Source: a bacterium (GTDB taxonomy: Bacteria; Armatimonadota; Fimbriimonadia; Fimbriimonadales; Fimbriimonadaceae). From it: 64,000 bases of DNA. The position numbers and the translations under genes are program-made. This document shows positions 32,691-42,884 of the stretch, piece after piece; the stretch's first letter is position 1; each line of letters begins with the position of its first letter. A model generated the notes under the pieces. That model saw only the letters and a list, made by a program, of their open reading frames with translations, did not search any database and was not told where the DNA came from. The stretch is from NCBI GenBank assembly GCA_027485645.1, contig JAIXQR010000001.1, forward strand, positions 551,632 through 615,631. The letters are read 5' to 3'.

Positions 32691-34924
32691 TGCGACGCAA
32701 ATTGGCTTACACGATCGTTGAGTTGCTCACGGTTATCGCGATCTCCGCGATCTTGTTGACCCTGATCATCCTTCCGGTTATTCAGAGCTTCAACCTCACT
32801 CGGCAAGCACAAGCCCTTTCGGATGCTCAGGAACTCGGCAAGCGATTGACTGAGCGCATCAGCCGAGAAGTTTCGAACGCCGTTGCGGTTCGCGGTGCAT
32901 CTGCCGTGTTCGTTGACGTCAACGGAACTAGCGTTCGCGTGCCAAGCACATCGCTTGTCGTACGCGTTCCACAAGTTAACAACGACGGTTCCGTTCTGTT
33001 GCCTCGACAGGACCTTGACGTTCTGGCACCATACACCCGTATGGACCTGATCATTCCGGCGCAGACCGGACAGCGCGGCCCAACCGGTGGATTCATCGAT
33101 CCGATCACCGGGAAAGAAGACCCTACGCTGCAGAACTTTAAGGGCCAAACGCAGTTGCCCGTCGCTCCCGGAGCAACGATCGTTCGGTACTTCGTTGGTC
33201 TTCGCGATCCGTTCCAGCCTTACAACAACCCATACGACGGGTTGCTGCTGGCTCGAAATGGAACGCGGGACAATCTGTACGTTCTCTATCGTGCCGAGGT
33301 TCAGCCTCGCATTTTCCAGACCATTGCCGGAAACGACGTTTACGCGGCGAATCTTCAGTACTTTGAAGCGGACGCGAACAATCAGCCGATCCTAGACGAT
33401 CCTCGATTTTTCGTGCCGAACTTCGACGGCGCTGGAGCACCGATCACGAACGATCCTAAAGCGGACCGAATTCGGAACTGGCTGCGACGCTCTGTGGTGC
33501 AGACCGAAGTCTCGCGCTACGACATGTTGCAGACGGTTTACGATTTGAACAGTCGTCGCGTTCGAAACCGAGCCGGCGTGCCTACGGTTGTTCCATTGGT
33601 TCAATTCCGCCCCACGCGAGTGGCGAGCGAACCTGCGGAAGGGCAGATTGCCGTTCGATTGGGTCAGGAAACGGATAACGCCGATCGAATTGCGCCCGAC
33701 GTCTTCACTACCAAGCTGGGGCTTTGGAGCAACGCCACGGTTCGAACTTGGCCAGCTGGCTGGTCTAACACGGTTGCCACGAACGATTACTTGGTCGGTC
33801 GAACAGACGCTAACAACGGTTTGCCCGGAAGCGCCCCTGGATTTAGCATCTACGCTTACGACCCAGATGGTCCGATTGCGGATGACTTCTTGGGCGGAGT
33901 TGAAGTGTTTGACCTTGCGACATACGACTCGGCGCAGCTGAGCGGTCAGCGATATCCGTTCACCCAGGCGATTCAAGCGGCTAACCTGCGATCGAACTGG
34001 CTGAACATTCCAGCCGTTCGAAGCATCTTTACGCCGTACGCCTTTGATGGTGCAAAGGGCCGGATCATCGCCAGCTTTGGCATCAACGAAGTCGGAGACC
34101 CTTCGGTGGCGCCGCCGATTGATAACCCAGGCAATCTGCCAACGATTGGAGCGGGATTGGCCGAGACGCCTCGTACCGCGACCAGCCTCGCTGGCAACTT
34201 CTACGATGCAGCCTACAGCACGGTCAATCAGAAGTTCAACAAGGTTTGGGATCTTTGGGAAACCGACACCACGAACGCTTTTGGCGTCCGCAATCTCGAT
34301 CAGAGCCGAATTCATCGGTTCATCGACCTGCGGTTGCTCAATCAGCCCGACGGCACCACAAGCCCATTGAATCCTAATCTCGGATTCAAGGTCGCAATTG
34401 TGCCAGGCAGCGAAATCGTAACTGGTCCCGACCAAAATGCCGGGCCGAACTTTGGACAGCCTGTTCGCTACGTTCGCGTCAGCACGAACCCTGGGCCAAA
34501 CCAGTACCGAATCAACTACACCGCGCAGCCAGAGCCTGGTGTGAGCAATGCGGTTCTGGACTACTCGTTGCTCGGTCTTTCTGGAACCGCGCTTGGAGGA
34601 TTCGACCCGGATGTTTACGATCCGCAGAACTTTACGAGCGCGATCATCCAGCCACAGTTCAAGGCCGGATACCTTCAGTTGAACTCGGATCCGAACACGC
34701 CGATTCCCGCCGGGAACATTCGCGTCTCGTACCGATTCCAATTTACGGGAGCTCAATCCAGTGCCGCACCCGGCGCGAAGACAGATATCTTCGCCGTGGA
34801 CTATGACTCTCGTGAACTGATGTCTATCTTGCTTTCGATTCGCAACTATCCGCAGTCCAACTTGCCGAACCCACAGAACGTCACGTTGAAGGCGACGGCA
34901 AAGGTACGGAACTTCATCCGATGA
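32690..34924 (+). CDS. Giant prepilin-leader protein, 744 residues
   Basis: N-terminus MRRKLA then YTIVELLTVIAISAILLTLI: a prepilin-like helix with Glu5, but the residue before the expected cleavage site is Ala instead of the near-universal Gly. The helix continues as QSFNLTRQAQALSDAQELGKRLTERI, resembling GspJ/PilW-type minor pilins. About 680 further residues are beta- and Pro/Asn-rich, with repeats of the type YRAEVQPRIF and YRFQFTGAQSS. ATG 32690 shares its first base with the preceding stop. Function of the large domain unknown. Confidence 0.75.
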   Translation: MRRKLAYTIVELLTVIAISAILLTLIILPVIQSFNLTRQAQALSDAQELGKRLTERISREVSNAVAVRGASAVFVDVNGTSVRVPSTSLVVRVPQVNNDGSVLLPRQDLDVLAPYTRMDLIIPAQTGQRGPTGGFIDPITGKEDPTLQNFKGQTQLPVAPGATIVRYFVGLRDPFQPYNNPYDGLLLARNGTRDNLYVLYRAEVQPRIFQTIAGNDVYAANLQYFEADANNQPILDDPRFFVPNFDGAGAPITNDPKADRIRNWLRRSVVQTEVSRYDMLQTVYDLNSRRVRNRAGVPTVVPLVQFRPTRVASEPAEGQIAVRLGQETDNADRIAPDVFTTKLGLWSNATVRTWPAGWSNTVATNDYLVGRTDANNGLPGSAPGFSIYAYDPDGPIADDFLGGVEVFDLATYDSAQLSGQRYPFTQAIQAANLRSNWLNIPAVRSIFTPYAFDGAKGRIIASFGINEVGDPSVAPPIDNPGNLPTIGAGLAETPRTATSLAGNFYDAAYSTVNQKFNKVWDLWETDTTNAFGVRNLDQSRIHRFIDLRLLNQPDGTTSPLNPNLGFKVAIVPGSEIVTGPDQNAGPNFGQPVRYVRVSTNPGPNQYRINYTAQPEPGVSNAVLDYSLLGLSGTALGGFDPDVYDPQNFTSAIIQPQFKAGYLQLNSDPNTPIPAGNIRVSYRFQFTGAQSSAAPGAKTDIFAVDYDSRELMSILLSIRNYPQSNLPNPQNVTLKATAKVRNFIR

Positions 34925-37900
34925 GGAGCCTCGAATCCATGAGAAACAGAAGTCACAACCCGCAGCGTGGTCAGACGATCATCGTCGCACTGATCGTCCT
35001 GGGCTTGCTGCTCATCCTTGGGCTTGTCTTTCTCGGCATCATCAACAACAGCATTCAGGGCAGCGCACGACAGCAAACCCGAAGCGTTGCGAATGACCTT
35101 GCAGAAGCTGGAGTTCGGTACGCGCACTCGCAGTTGCTTCGAAGCCCTGAGGGTGCCGACTGGCGCGGAGCAACCACCCCGCCGACTCCGGTAAACGGTC
35201 AGCCGAACTTCACTCGGGACCCCGACGCGATCTACACGCGACTTTCCTCTGGCTTCAGCCTCGCTAACGGGCAGTTCGATCGAGGAGGTCCAGATGGACT
35301 TGGTCCTTTTGTTCGAATCAACTTCGAATCGGGCCGAGCTTTGGTCCGGGTTCGGTATGCGCCGAGCGACGCGAACATTTTCACCGCCAATCCAGCCGGT
35401 TCGCTCCGCAGCCCAGGCGCCGTTCGAAACTACTTGGTCATCGAATCGGTCGGCCGATCTGGTCGATACGTTGAGAACGACCCAACGACGGCGCAAACGG
35501 GAACGGCAATCCAGTTCCAAGGGTTCGCCAACGCAACCGTGTTCAACACTGCCCTTGGCGAGTTCCGCCGACGGGTTCAAACGGCGAACAACCGCATTCT
35601 GACGGCCTTTGTTCCGATCGGAATCACCGAAACGGCTCGCTTCATTACGAACAAGAACCGAGAGACGCGACCCGCAGAAATTGGTGTGCCTTCTGATCTC
35701 GGTGCGACCTACGTGAATCCGGCGACCGGAATTCCATTCAGCGTCGGTCAGTTCCTGCCAACGCAACTTGGTCTGAGCTCGATTGAAGAGGCGCAGAACC
35801 TCAGCGTGCTCTACAACATCGGTGGGCTTGGCTCGCTCCACAGTAACGCGGATGTCGCGGTCTACGGAACCGTCAACCTGTTTGCCAACGCAACGCTGGG
35901 CGACCAGTTCACGGTCGCCGGGAACATCACCGGTGCCGATGGCGCGCAGTTGGTCGTTCGAAACCGCGAGTTCAGCAGCTCAACGTCATCGTGGAACACC
36001 TTCACGACGACTTTGAACGCGGGCAACGAACTCGAAAGCCGTTCTAATACTTTCACCACCGCACGCGGAATCGTCCGAGACGGACTTGCGAGCACGGATA
36101 GCGACGGATTTTCCCGCGGCGTCGGATACAAGACCCCGCCGTCCATCGCGATCACGGATCCCGAGACGAACGAAAACCGCTACGTCCAAATGACTCGAGA
36201 AAGCGGGCTTGCTGCCGGTAACGGTAACAGCGGCCGCTTCGGTCATGGATCGGGAATCTACATCGACAACTTTGCTGACCGACAGTCTTCGCTCACGGAG
36301 TCTGGTCGACAAGGTACGGGCGGTAGCTCCTCTGCGGTCTTCGATTGGCTCAACCCCAATCACCCCGAGAGCAAATACTGGTTCGGTAGCTTCTACTTGC
36401 CTCCTGGCGCAAACATTGAGTTCCGCAACGATGGATTCATCATCTCGCGAGACGGACGTGCTCCGGCAGAAGAGCGGTTCTGGAAGAACCCAGCGGGCGT
36501 GAGCTCGAACAGTAGCTCGATTCGGTACCGCTTGGGACCAGGCACCGACGGCCGAGTCCACGTGGTCAACTCGTTCACCGCTGGCTTGGGAAGCATCGAT
36601 GGCACTTTGAGCCAGAACGACTACCAGCTTGGACCTGCCTTTAACGGCACGATTTACACGGAAGGCAACGCTCGCGTTCGCGGCGTCATTCCAACGGACA
36701 TTCAGATCACGCTGGTCTCCAACGCTTCGGTCTACGTTGAGGGAAGCCTCACGAAGGGAATCATCGGAAACGATTGGACGGCCCGAAACCCAGGCGATCC
36801 AGAATTCACGCTTCGCGGTGCACGAATGCAGCGACCTAGCCGGTCGATGCTTGCACTACTGGCGCGAGACTATGTTGTCGTCAACACGACGATGTTTGTT
36901 GGCCCAAGCCCGCTTCAGCCGCTTGAGAACGGCCGAGATGCCTCGACGATTCGACTTCGACAAGACGCTGGTGCGACTCCGCTGTCTCTGATCAGCGAGT
37001 TCGTGCTCGGCGCGGGCGCGCCAGGGGACACCTACAACCCAGCAGCATGGGTTTCGGCGCCGGTCAGCTATCGCGACGCTCTCACTAACACTCAGCTTCC
37101 GACCAGTTTGCTGATGTCTCACACCATGGAAGATGGCGCGGCTGACCGCAGCTTCTTCTCGATGAGCGTCAACCCAGGCCTGTACGATGGCGCGGTTCAA
37201 CCACCGGCATCGACGTACTTGTGGCCAAACACCGAATCCAATGCAGCGGCTGCCATCCTTGGCTCGGCAGCGGCAACGATTCCGATCAACGGTTTTGGTG
37301 TCGAGAACTGGCAGCGATATCCTAAGTTCGATTCCTCGGCTTACACTTTCCTGGATCCAACGAGCTTTAACACGACCGGCCTCGGCTTGACGTGCACGGC
37401 TTCGTCGGGTGCGTACCAGCTGTTCCCTGAATCGACTAACACCTTCGTCATCTCACCAAACCAGCTCAACAACCTCGCTTCGAACGACTATCTGTTGCGC
37501 AAGATTGCTCTCGCGCCGCACGACATTCGCATCGAAGCGCTGATGTACGCAGAAGAGGGTTCCTTCTTCGTGATTCCTGGCACCTGGTTCAACGCCGATC
37601 CGAACGATCGACGCGACACGTACCTGGCTCGACTCGACGCTTTACGCGCCGGTCGAACGGAGGCTGAAGCTCGACAGCTCGCGGACGACGAGCGACGAAC
37701 CAACTTCGGTTCTTCCTCGCTAACGCCGTTCTTCGGCGAACCGCTCGATGTTCGAGTGATCATCACCGGTGCCGTCTCGGAGAACATGCCACCGAGCATG
37801 AGCGAACAGAGCGAATGGATTCGAAAGTGGGGCTGGATTCCTGGAAAGTTGGGTGCCACGGATCAAAACATTCCGGCTTCTCACGCCCGGTCTAATCCTG

Positions 37901-38103
37901 GCTTCGACAATGCAGCCAGTAACTTTGCCTCGAACTTGATCATCGGCTACGATCCGGTTTTGGCTTCTGGCCGAAGCGATGGATTCGCAAACGTTTCGAG
38001 CGAGCAGCGCATCTTGCGCCAAGACTCGGTTGGACGAGTACTCCCGCCGTTACCTCGGTTGCCGGTTAGCCCGGCCCTGGCCTACTTTGGAGATTTGAAC
38101 TAA
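34921..38103 (+). CDS. PilX-like N-terminal domain protein, 1060 residues
   Basis: One N-terminal hydrophobic helix (QTIIVALIVLGLLLILGLVF) is followed by an amphipathic stretch ending NDLAEAGVRYAHSQLL, the layout of PilX/GspK-type pilin-like proteins, though without Glu5. A long beta-rich region follows (LGSLHSNADVAVYGTVNLFANA, IYTEGNARVRGVIPTDIQI, NASVYVEGSLTKGI), reminiscent of the right-handed or bactofilin-like repeats seen after PilX domains. ATG 34921 overlaps the previous stop (ATGA); ATG 34939 with GAGGAG upstream is an alternative. GspK caps pseudopilus tips, and a similar role here is inference. Confidence 0.72.
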   Translation: MRSLESMRNRSHNPQRGQTIIVALIVLGLLLILGLVFLGIINNSIQGSARQQTRSVANDLAEAGVRYAHSQLLRSPEGADWRGATTPPTPVNGQPNFTRDPDAIYTRLSSGFSLANGQFDRGGPDGLGPFVRINFESGRALVRVRYAPSDANIFTANPAGSLRSPGAVRNYLVIESVGRSGRYVENDPTTAQTGTAIQFQGFANATVFNTALGEFRRRVQTANNRILTAFVPIGITETARFITNKNRETRPAEIGVPSDLGATYVNPATGIPFSVGQFLPTQLGLSSIEEAQNLSVLYNIGGLGSLHSNADVAVYGTVNLFANATLGDQFTVAGNITGADGAQLVVRNREFSSSTSSWNTFTTTLNAGNELESRSNTFTTARGIVRDGLASTDSDGFSRGVGYKTPPSIAITDPETNENRYVQMTRESGLAAGNGNSGRFGHGSGIYIDNFADRQSSLTESGRQGTGGSSSAVFDWLNPNHPESKYWFGSFYLPPGANIEFRNDGFIISRDGRAPAEERFWKNPAGVSSNSSSIRYRLGPGTDGRVHVVNSFTAGLGSIDGTLSQNDYQLGPAFNGTIYTEGNARVRGVIPTDIQITLVSNASVYVEGSLTKGIIGNDWTARNPGDPEFTLRGARMQRPSRSMLALLARDYVVVNTTMFVGPSPLQPLENGRDASTIRLRQDAGATPLSLISEFVLGAGAPGDTYNPAAWVSAPVSYRDALTNTQLPTSLLMSHTMEDGAADRSFFSMSVNPGLYDGAVQPPASTYLWPNTESNAAAAILGSAAATIPINGFGVENWQRYPKFDSSAYTFLDPTSFNTTGLGLTCTASSGAYQLFPESTNTFVISPNQLNNLASNDYLLRKIALAPHDIRIEALMYAEEGSFFVIPGTWFNADPNDRRDTYLARLDALRAGRTEAEARQLADDERRTNFGSSSLTPFFGEPLDVRVIITGAVSENMPPSMSEQSEWIRKWGWIPGKLGATDQNIPASHARSNPGFDNAASNFASNLIIGYDPVLASGRSDGFANVSSEQRILRQDSVGRVLPPLPRLPVSPALAYFGDLN

Positions 38104-38105
38104 TC

Positions 38106-41100
38106 ATGTTGCGGAACCTTCTGTTGACCACCTTGGTCGCGGCCTCGAGCCTTTCGCTCGCGGCGCCCCAGAGCTTCTCTAGTCGCGTTACGAACGTCCG
38201 AGCGGGCGTCGTTGTGCTTGAGGCAGACAGCGGCGGAGGACTTCCGGCACGAACCACGGCACCTTTTGCGTGGCTGAATCTCGACCGATCTATCGGCGTT
38301 AAGCCAGCCGGATGGAGCATCGATAATCCGTACTCTCCTGGCGCGGTTTCCACTTCGACGGCCTTGCGCTGGTCTTCGCTGATTCCTTCGCTCGGCGGTG
38401 CGCCGGTTCCGGTCATTGCAGACCGAATTTCGCGAAGCGAAGCCGCTTATTGGGAAGTTTTCCTTTCCGGGGTCACCGATGCCCAACTTTCAAACTACGA
38501 CGTGCTGTTGGTGGCGCCGTCAATCAACGTTCAGCTCAACACCGTTGAGCGAGAGAAACTGAGAAAGTTTGTGGACCAGGGCGGTGTGCTTTGGGTGGAC
38601 TACGGTGCTACCCAAAACCCCGTTGACGTGATCAACAACATGCCGGTGGCGGTTCGGCTTGAGTCGACTCCGGGAAACTTAGTTCAGCAATCGGATTTTA
38701 GGCAGTCGGTTCTATCTTCGCCCTTCGGTCTCACCGCCTCGGATCTGGGATTACTCAATATTCCAGTGGGCAATCCTTGGCTGATGGGAGAGGTGCGACC
38801 TGCCGATCTCACGCTGCCAAACCTCTTTCTCGGTTTGAGTGGCGAGAGCTACAACCGTCTGCAAAGCGTTGCGAAGATCGGAAACACCCTTGATTCGATC
38901 TCCATTGGAAGAATCGGAGACGGCTTCATCGTTCTCACCGCGCGTGGCATCGCTCACAAGCTGAACGAGACGACAGTTCGGAACGCGACAACCGGCCGAT
39001 ACATCGTTAGCCCGAACCAGGGTTACCGAGCGGGAGACACGCTTGCCACTACTCGCGGCAACGTGGCGGCTCGATTTGCGATCAATGTCATCAGCCTCAG
39101 CAGTTCGTTCCGCCAGCAGAATGGCGGTAGCCGAAGGCAGGGAAGCATCGCGACGAGCGTGGTTGCTCCGCCATCCTTACGATTTAGCACCACCGCCGGT
39201 ACGGGAAGTCCAAACCCCGCCGCGAACACGCAGCCAGTCATCTTCAAGAACATTTTGGTCGTCAACGGGTCGGACAACCGACTTCGGGCGTACGACACCG
39301 ATCCTTCGCGAGATATCGATGGCGACGGCAACCCGGACGACGGAGCGCCCGACTTCAACCTCGGATCGCCTTACGACCTGATTTGGACGAGCCGACCGCT
39401 TTCGAGTCCGTCATCCTCGCCGACCGCGACGACGATTGAGAATCCTTCCATCGTCCTTCGATCCAAAGATCAGGTTATCGTTACCGAACTGAATGGTTCG
39501 GTCTCTAGCTTCCCGCTGTTGCCAACGAATCCGGCAACCGGATACTTGCGACAGGACGCGACGGTCACGAACCTGGGACACGATTTCCAAGTCACTCCAC
39601 CGAACGGAACCAACGTTAACGTTGGTGGAGTTGTCAACTCGCCGACCGTGCACGAGGGTCAGGCCTTCGTGGCGGATAACGCGACGAACAGCGGACAGAC
39701 CCGAGGGCGAGTTTGGATGTTTGACCTGGCTACCGGCACGCGGATTGCGAGCACGACCAACTTTGTCCTTGGTGGCACGGGTTCGCGGGTCACGATGCCG
39801 CAGGTCAGCTTCTCGCCAACCATTGGCTACGTCCCGATTCAGGACAACAGTGGCGGCTTCGACCGACTTCTTTACTACCCAACCCTTCCGACCGGAACGA
39901 ACGTCAACTCGGCGGCCGGTATTGCCAGCATCTGGATTGGTGCACGAGGCGAAAAGCCGTCGGACGTGACGGTGGATACGGGCTCGAACCGACTGTTGGT
40001 CTCGACGCGAGCTAGCAGCCAAGGTGGGTTGCCAGTCTTCACGCCAAGCGTTGGTTCCGTCTATCGCAACCTTGCACCGCGATTGACGGTTATCGATCAG
40101 GCCGGAAATCCGTGGACCCAAGCCCAGATGGCGGCTTTCTTCACCGATACCGCGCCGATGAACATGGACGCGGGCGTGGTTGGCTTCCAACTTCGAACGG
40201 GTGTAACTTGGCCAAACGAAGACGGCTCGACGGCAAACGACGTCGATCTACGAATTGACTACACAGTCGATTGGGGTGCCGGCAACGTTGAGGAGCTTAC
40301 GGGCGCGTTCCGCGGCAACATCAACCTTCCCGATAACGGAAACAATCGACGGATCATCGGCTCGATCGCGATGGGCCCAACCGGAACGCTCTTCCTGAAC
40401 AGCACTGGATCCATTGCGGGAGACGGCGGCGCGTTCTATGGAATTCGAGAAGAGGGTCGGGGCATCTTCAAGTGTCTCATCCGGTACGAAGTCTTCGATC
40501 AGCATCGCATCGCGATGAACGACGGTTCCTCCATCAACTACGAACCGACGATCATCGACGTCGATAACGTGAACGACTACGTTCCTTCGGCGAACGCCGC
40601 CGACGCGCGACTTCGAGGATTCCTGCTTCGGGGCTCTCCGGTCATTCGAAACGGACAGGTATTCATCGCTGCTCAGGCAACGAAGTTTGTAACCGTTCCT
40701 GGCTTTGGTCGGGTACCCGCACCGGTCGCCGTCCTGATGGCGTTCAATGCAGATCCTGGTTTGCCGGAGATTCCGGTCGGACGATTCCCAGCAGGTTCTG
40801 CGCTAGTTCAGCCGGACCTTGCGCGAAGCTCGGCGGCTTCTAGCGGTGGGATCAAGCAGCCAGACCAATTCAGCATTCTCAACACGAACTACGATTACGA
40901 TGAAACGCGTGGCGTGGTCCGAATTAGCAGCTTGATGGGTAACGACCGCGGCGTGGTGCAGAACGCACTTAGTCTTAGCCAGCCGGTCATCGTTCGCCGC
41001 TCCGACGGCACCGATCGTCTGGTAGAGCCCAACAACGTTGGTGGTCGCTGGAGTCCGTTGAACTGGTACACCACGATCAACGGCACCACCCTTGAGAACA

Positions 41101-42869
41101 CGCCGAACGTGCTGTTGCTCGCGGGATCCACGATCTACATGGTCGGCGAGAGCGTCGTTCCTGGCATTCTCTCCGGCGAAGGCACGTTGTCGAATACCGG
41201 CGTGATTGTCGCTTACGACTCGGACGTGCCTTCTAACGACCCAGATCTCCGCAACCCAACCGCGCGGCCATGGCAGAAGCAGGTGGTGCAGGACCTCGCA
41301 CCCGGCACCGCGAACTTCGCCGGAAACCGGCACGTTCGCTGGCCATTGCTTAGCGGTCTCACGGGCTTCTCCGATTACATCGTTCGCCTAAACCAAACTC
41401 GACTTCGAAACTCTTCGACGGGAATCGGCATCATTGGCGGAGACGAGACGATCGTCGCTTGGGGCAGCGCGGGAACGTACGCTTTTGGCGATTCGAACAT
41501 CATTGTTTGCGACCAGAACCGAGTCGGCCTGTTTGATCCTTCGGGCGACGCCATCTTCTCGCTCGACGCGGTCTTGGCACCGGGAAGGGCAAACGATGCT
41601 GGCGCATCGCAGCCGTTGCCGCTGGCGCGCCCAACTCGAGCCTATTCGCTCGGTACCGGTGAGTTTCTGCTCGTCGACAGCGGTTCAAACACCGTCGGTC
41701 GGGTTGATTCTGCCGGAGTCGCGCGTCGATTGATCTCCGAATTCATCGTGGATCCGGCTAACGTGCCCGATGGCTATCAGGCAAACGAGACGCTCAAGCT
41801 TTCCGGACCTCGCGATGCCGTCACCTGGACGGAGATTGCGGTTCTTGGTAGCAATCCGATCTTCACTGGCCAGCAGGCCGTCGAGTACTGGGTTCACACC
41901 CTGATCGCGGATGCCGGTAACAAGCGACTCGTTCAGCTGGTTGACCGGTATGGATACGACGTGGCCTCGGGCCGCGTTCGCGAACCGATTGCGGTTGGCG
42001 GAGTGGCGCAGCTTGGTGTGCTTCGATGGCACAGCCCGGCGAGCATCTCGGGTCGCGATTTCAGCTACAACAGCCTTTCCCGAGTCTTCGTCCCCGGAAC
42101 AAACTCCACTCCGGCCAGATATGTCTACATCGCTGGTATCGGCAACACGTTGCCGACCAACACGGGTGTAGGCCTGGACACGAGCGGCGCAGGTGATCCG
42201 TTGCCTAGCGGCGGTGGTAACGGCGGAGTCGTTGTTCTTGACCCGGCGAATCCTCGCTACGTTCAGGTTATCAACCAGCTTGCGGTTCCTGACTGGTCCA
42301 ACACCCCGGTCTGGTTCGATGCGACCAACGGTAGCGGTCAGTTCATCACGGCAAATAGCCTTGGCGATCCTCGGTTGATCAACCGACGGGTGGGTGCCAC
42401 GCGGCTGATGAGCAACGTCACTTCGGTGACCGCGCGGGTTCAGCAGGTTGCCGGAAACTCCATCGTGATGGTGATGGTCTCGGATGCAAACGGTGTCTTT
42501 GAGTTCCCGCTTCCATCGGGAACGAGCTCGGTGGGCGGCGTGACTTGGATGATGCCGACCGACGTATATCGCGGTATCCGTCCGATCTTCGCTCGCAATA
42601 TATCATCGCCCGAGGACAAGAACCCCGAGAACTTCCGACCGATGTATGCCAAGCGCATGTCGAACGGAGAGGTCTTGATCGTAAACGGCTACTTTGGTCG
42701 TCGCCGCAACGGCAATAACTTCTATGGAGAGATTCTCCAAATCAACCCAACTTTTTACGATCTCGCAGCCGAGAACCTTGGCTTCCGAATATCGTCCATA
42801 AGTTACGAACTCGGGCCGATCCAAGGCACGAGGGGCCTTGTGCAACCGATCTTTGCAGATCGACGCTAA
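38106..42869 (+). CDS. Giant secreted NHL/propeller-like protein, 1587 residues
   Basis: Begins with a signal peptide (MLRNLLLTTLVAASSLSLAA). Residues about 120-185 resemble a glutamine-amidotransferase-like/DUF4159 module (YDVLLVAPS, then REKLRKFVDQGGVLWVDYG). The rest is beta-rich with propeller-type repeats: NILVVNGSDNRLRAYDTD, followed by a calcium-binding-like DIDGDGNPDDG, VIVTELNGSVSSF, and NHL-like blades (FLLVDSGSNTVGRVDSAG and LIADAGNKRLVQLVDRYGYD). It starts two bases after the PilX-like gene stops. It probably acts outside the cell, as a surface or secreted cargo of the pilus-like system. No enzyme active site recognised. Confidence 0.75.
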   Translation: MLRNLLLTTLVAASSLSLAAPQSFSSRVTNVRAGVVVLEADSGGGLPARTTAPFAWLNLDRSIGVKPAGWSIDNPYSPGAVSTSTALRWSSLIPSLGGAPVPVIADRISRSEAAYWEVFLSGVTDAQLSNYDVLLVAPSINVQLNTVEREKLRKFVDQGGVLWVDYGATQNPVDVINNMPVAVRLESTPGNLVQQSDFRQSVLSSPFGLTASDLGLLNIPVGNPWLMGEVRPADLTLPNLFLGLSGESYNRLQSVAKIGNTLDSISIGRIGDGFIVLTARGIAHKLNETTVRNATTGRYIVSPNQGYRAGDTLATTRGNVAARFAINVISLSSSFRQQNGGSRRQGSIATSVVAPPSLRFSTTAGTGSPNPAANTQPVIFKNILVVNGSDNRLRAYDTDPSRDIDGDGNPDDGAPDFNLGSPYDLIWTSRPLSSPSSSPTATTIENPSIVLRSKDQVIVTELNGSVSSFPLLPTNPATGYLRQDATVTNLGHDFQVTPPNGTNVNVGGVVNSPTVHEGQAFVADNATNSGQTRGRVWMFDLATGTRIASTTNFVLGGTGSRVTMPQVSFSPTIGYVPIQDNSGGFDRLLYYPTLPTGTNVNSAAGIASIWIGARGEKPSDVTVDTGSNRLLVSTRASSQGGLPVFTPSVGSVYRNLAPRLTVIDQAGNPWTQAQMAAFFTDTAPMNMDAGVVGFQLRTGVTWPNEDGSTANDVDLRIDYTVDWGAGNVEELTGAFRGNINLPDNGNNRRIIGSIAMGPTGTLFLNSTGSIAGDGGAFYGIREEGRGIFKCLIRYEVFDQHRIAMNDGSSINYEPTIIDVDNVNDYVPSANAADARLRGFLLRGSPVIRNGQVFIAAQATKFVTVPGFGRVPAPVAVLMAFNADPGLPEIPVGRFPAGSALVQPDLARSSAASSGGIKQPDQFSILNTNYDYDETRGVVRISSLMGNDRGVVQNALSLSQPVIVRRSDGTDRLVEPNNVGGRWSPLNWYTTINGTTLENTPNVLLLAGSTIYMVGESVVPGILSGEGTLSNTGVIVAYDSDVPSNDPDLRNPTARPWQKQVVQDLAPGTANFAGNRHVRWPLLSGLTGFSDYIVRLNQTRLRNSSTGIGIIGGDETIVAWGSAGTYAFGDSNIIVCDQNRVGLFDPSGDAIFSLDAVLAPGRANDAGASQPLPLARPTRAYSLGTGEFLLVDSGSNTVGRVDSAGVARRLISEFIVDPANVPDGYQANETLKLSGPRDAVTWTEIAVLGSNPIFTGQQAVEYWVHTLIADAGNKRLVQLVDRYGYDVASGRVREPIAVGGVAQLGVLRWHSPASISGRDFSYNSLSRVFVPGTNSTPARYVYIAGIGNTLPTNTGVGLDTSGAGDPLPSGGGNGGVVVLDPANPRYVQVINQLAVPDWSNTPVWFDATNGSGQFITANSLGDPRLINRRVGATRLMSNVTSVTARVQQVAGNSIVMVMVSDANGVFEFPLPSGTSSVGGVTWMMPTDVYRGIRPIFARNISSPEDKNPENFRPMYAKRMSNGEVLIVNGYFGRRRNGNNFYGEILQINPTFYDLAAENLGFRISSISYELGPIQGTRGLVQPIFADRR

Positions 42870-42884
42870 CGGAACACTAGATTT

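Noticed and set aside
33392-34756. 454-residue minus-strand ORF opposite the giant prepilin-leader gene
   Set aside because: Composition is that of a complement shadow (Arg/Val/Asn-rich, no domain, no ribosome-binding site), while the plus strand has a clear pilin leader and operon context.
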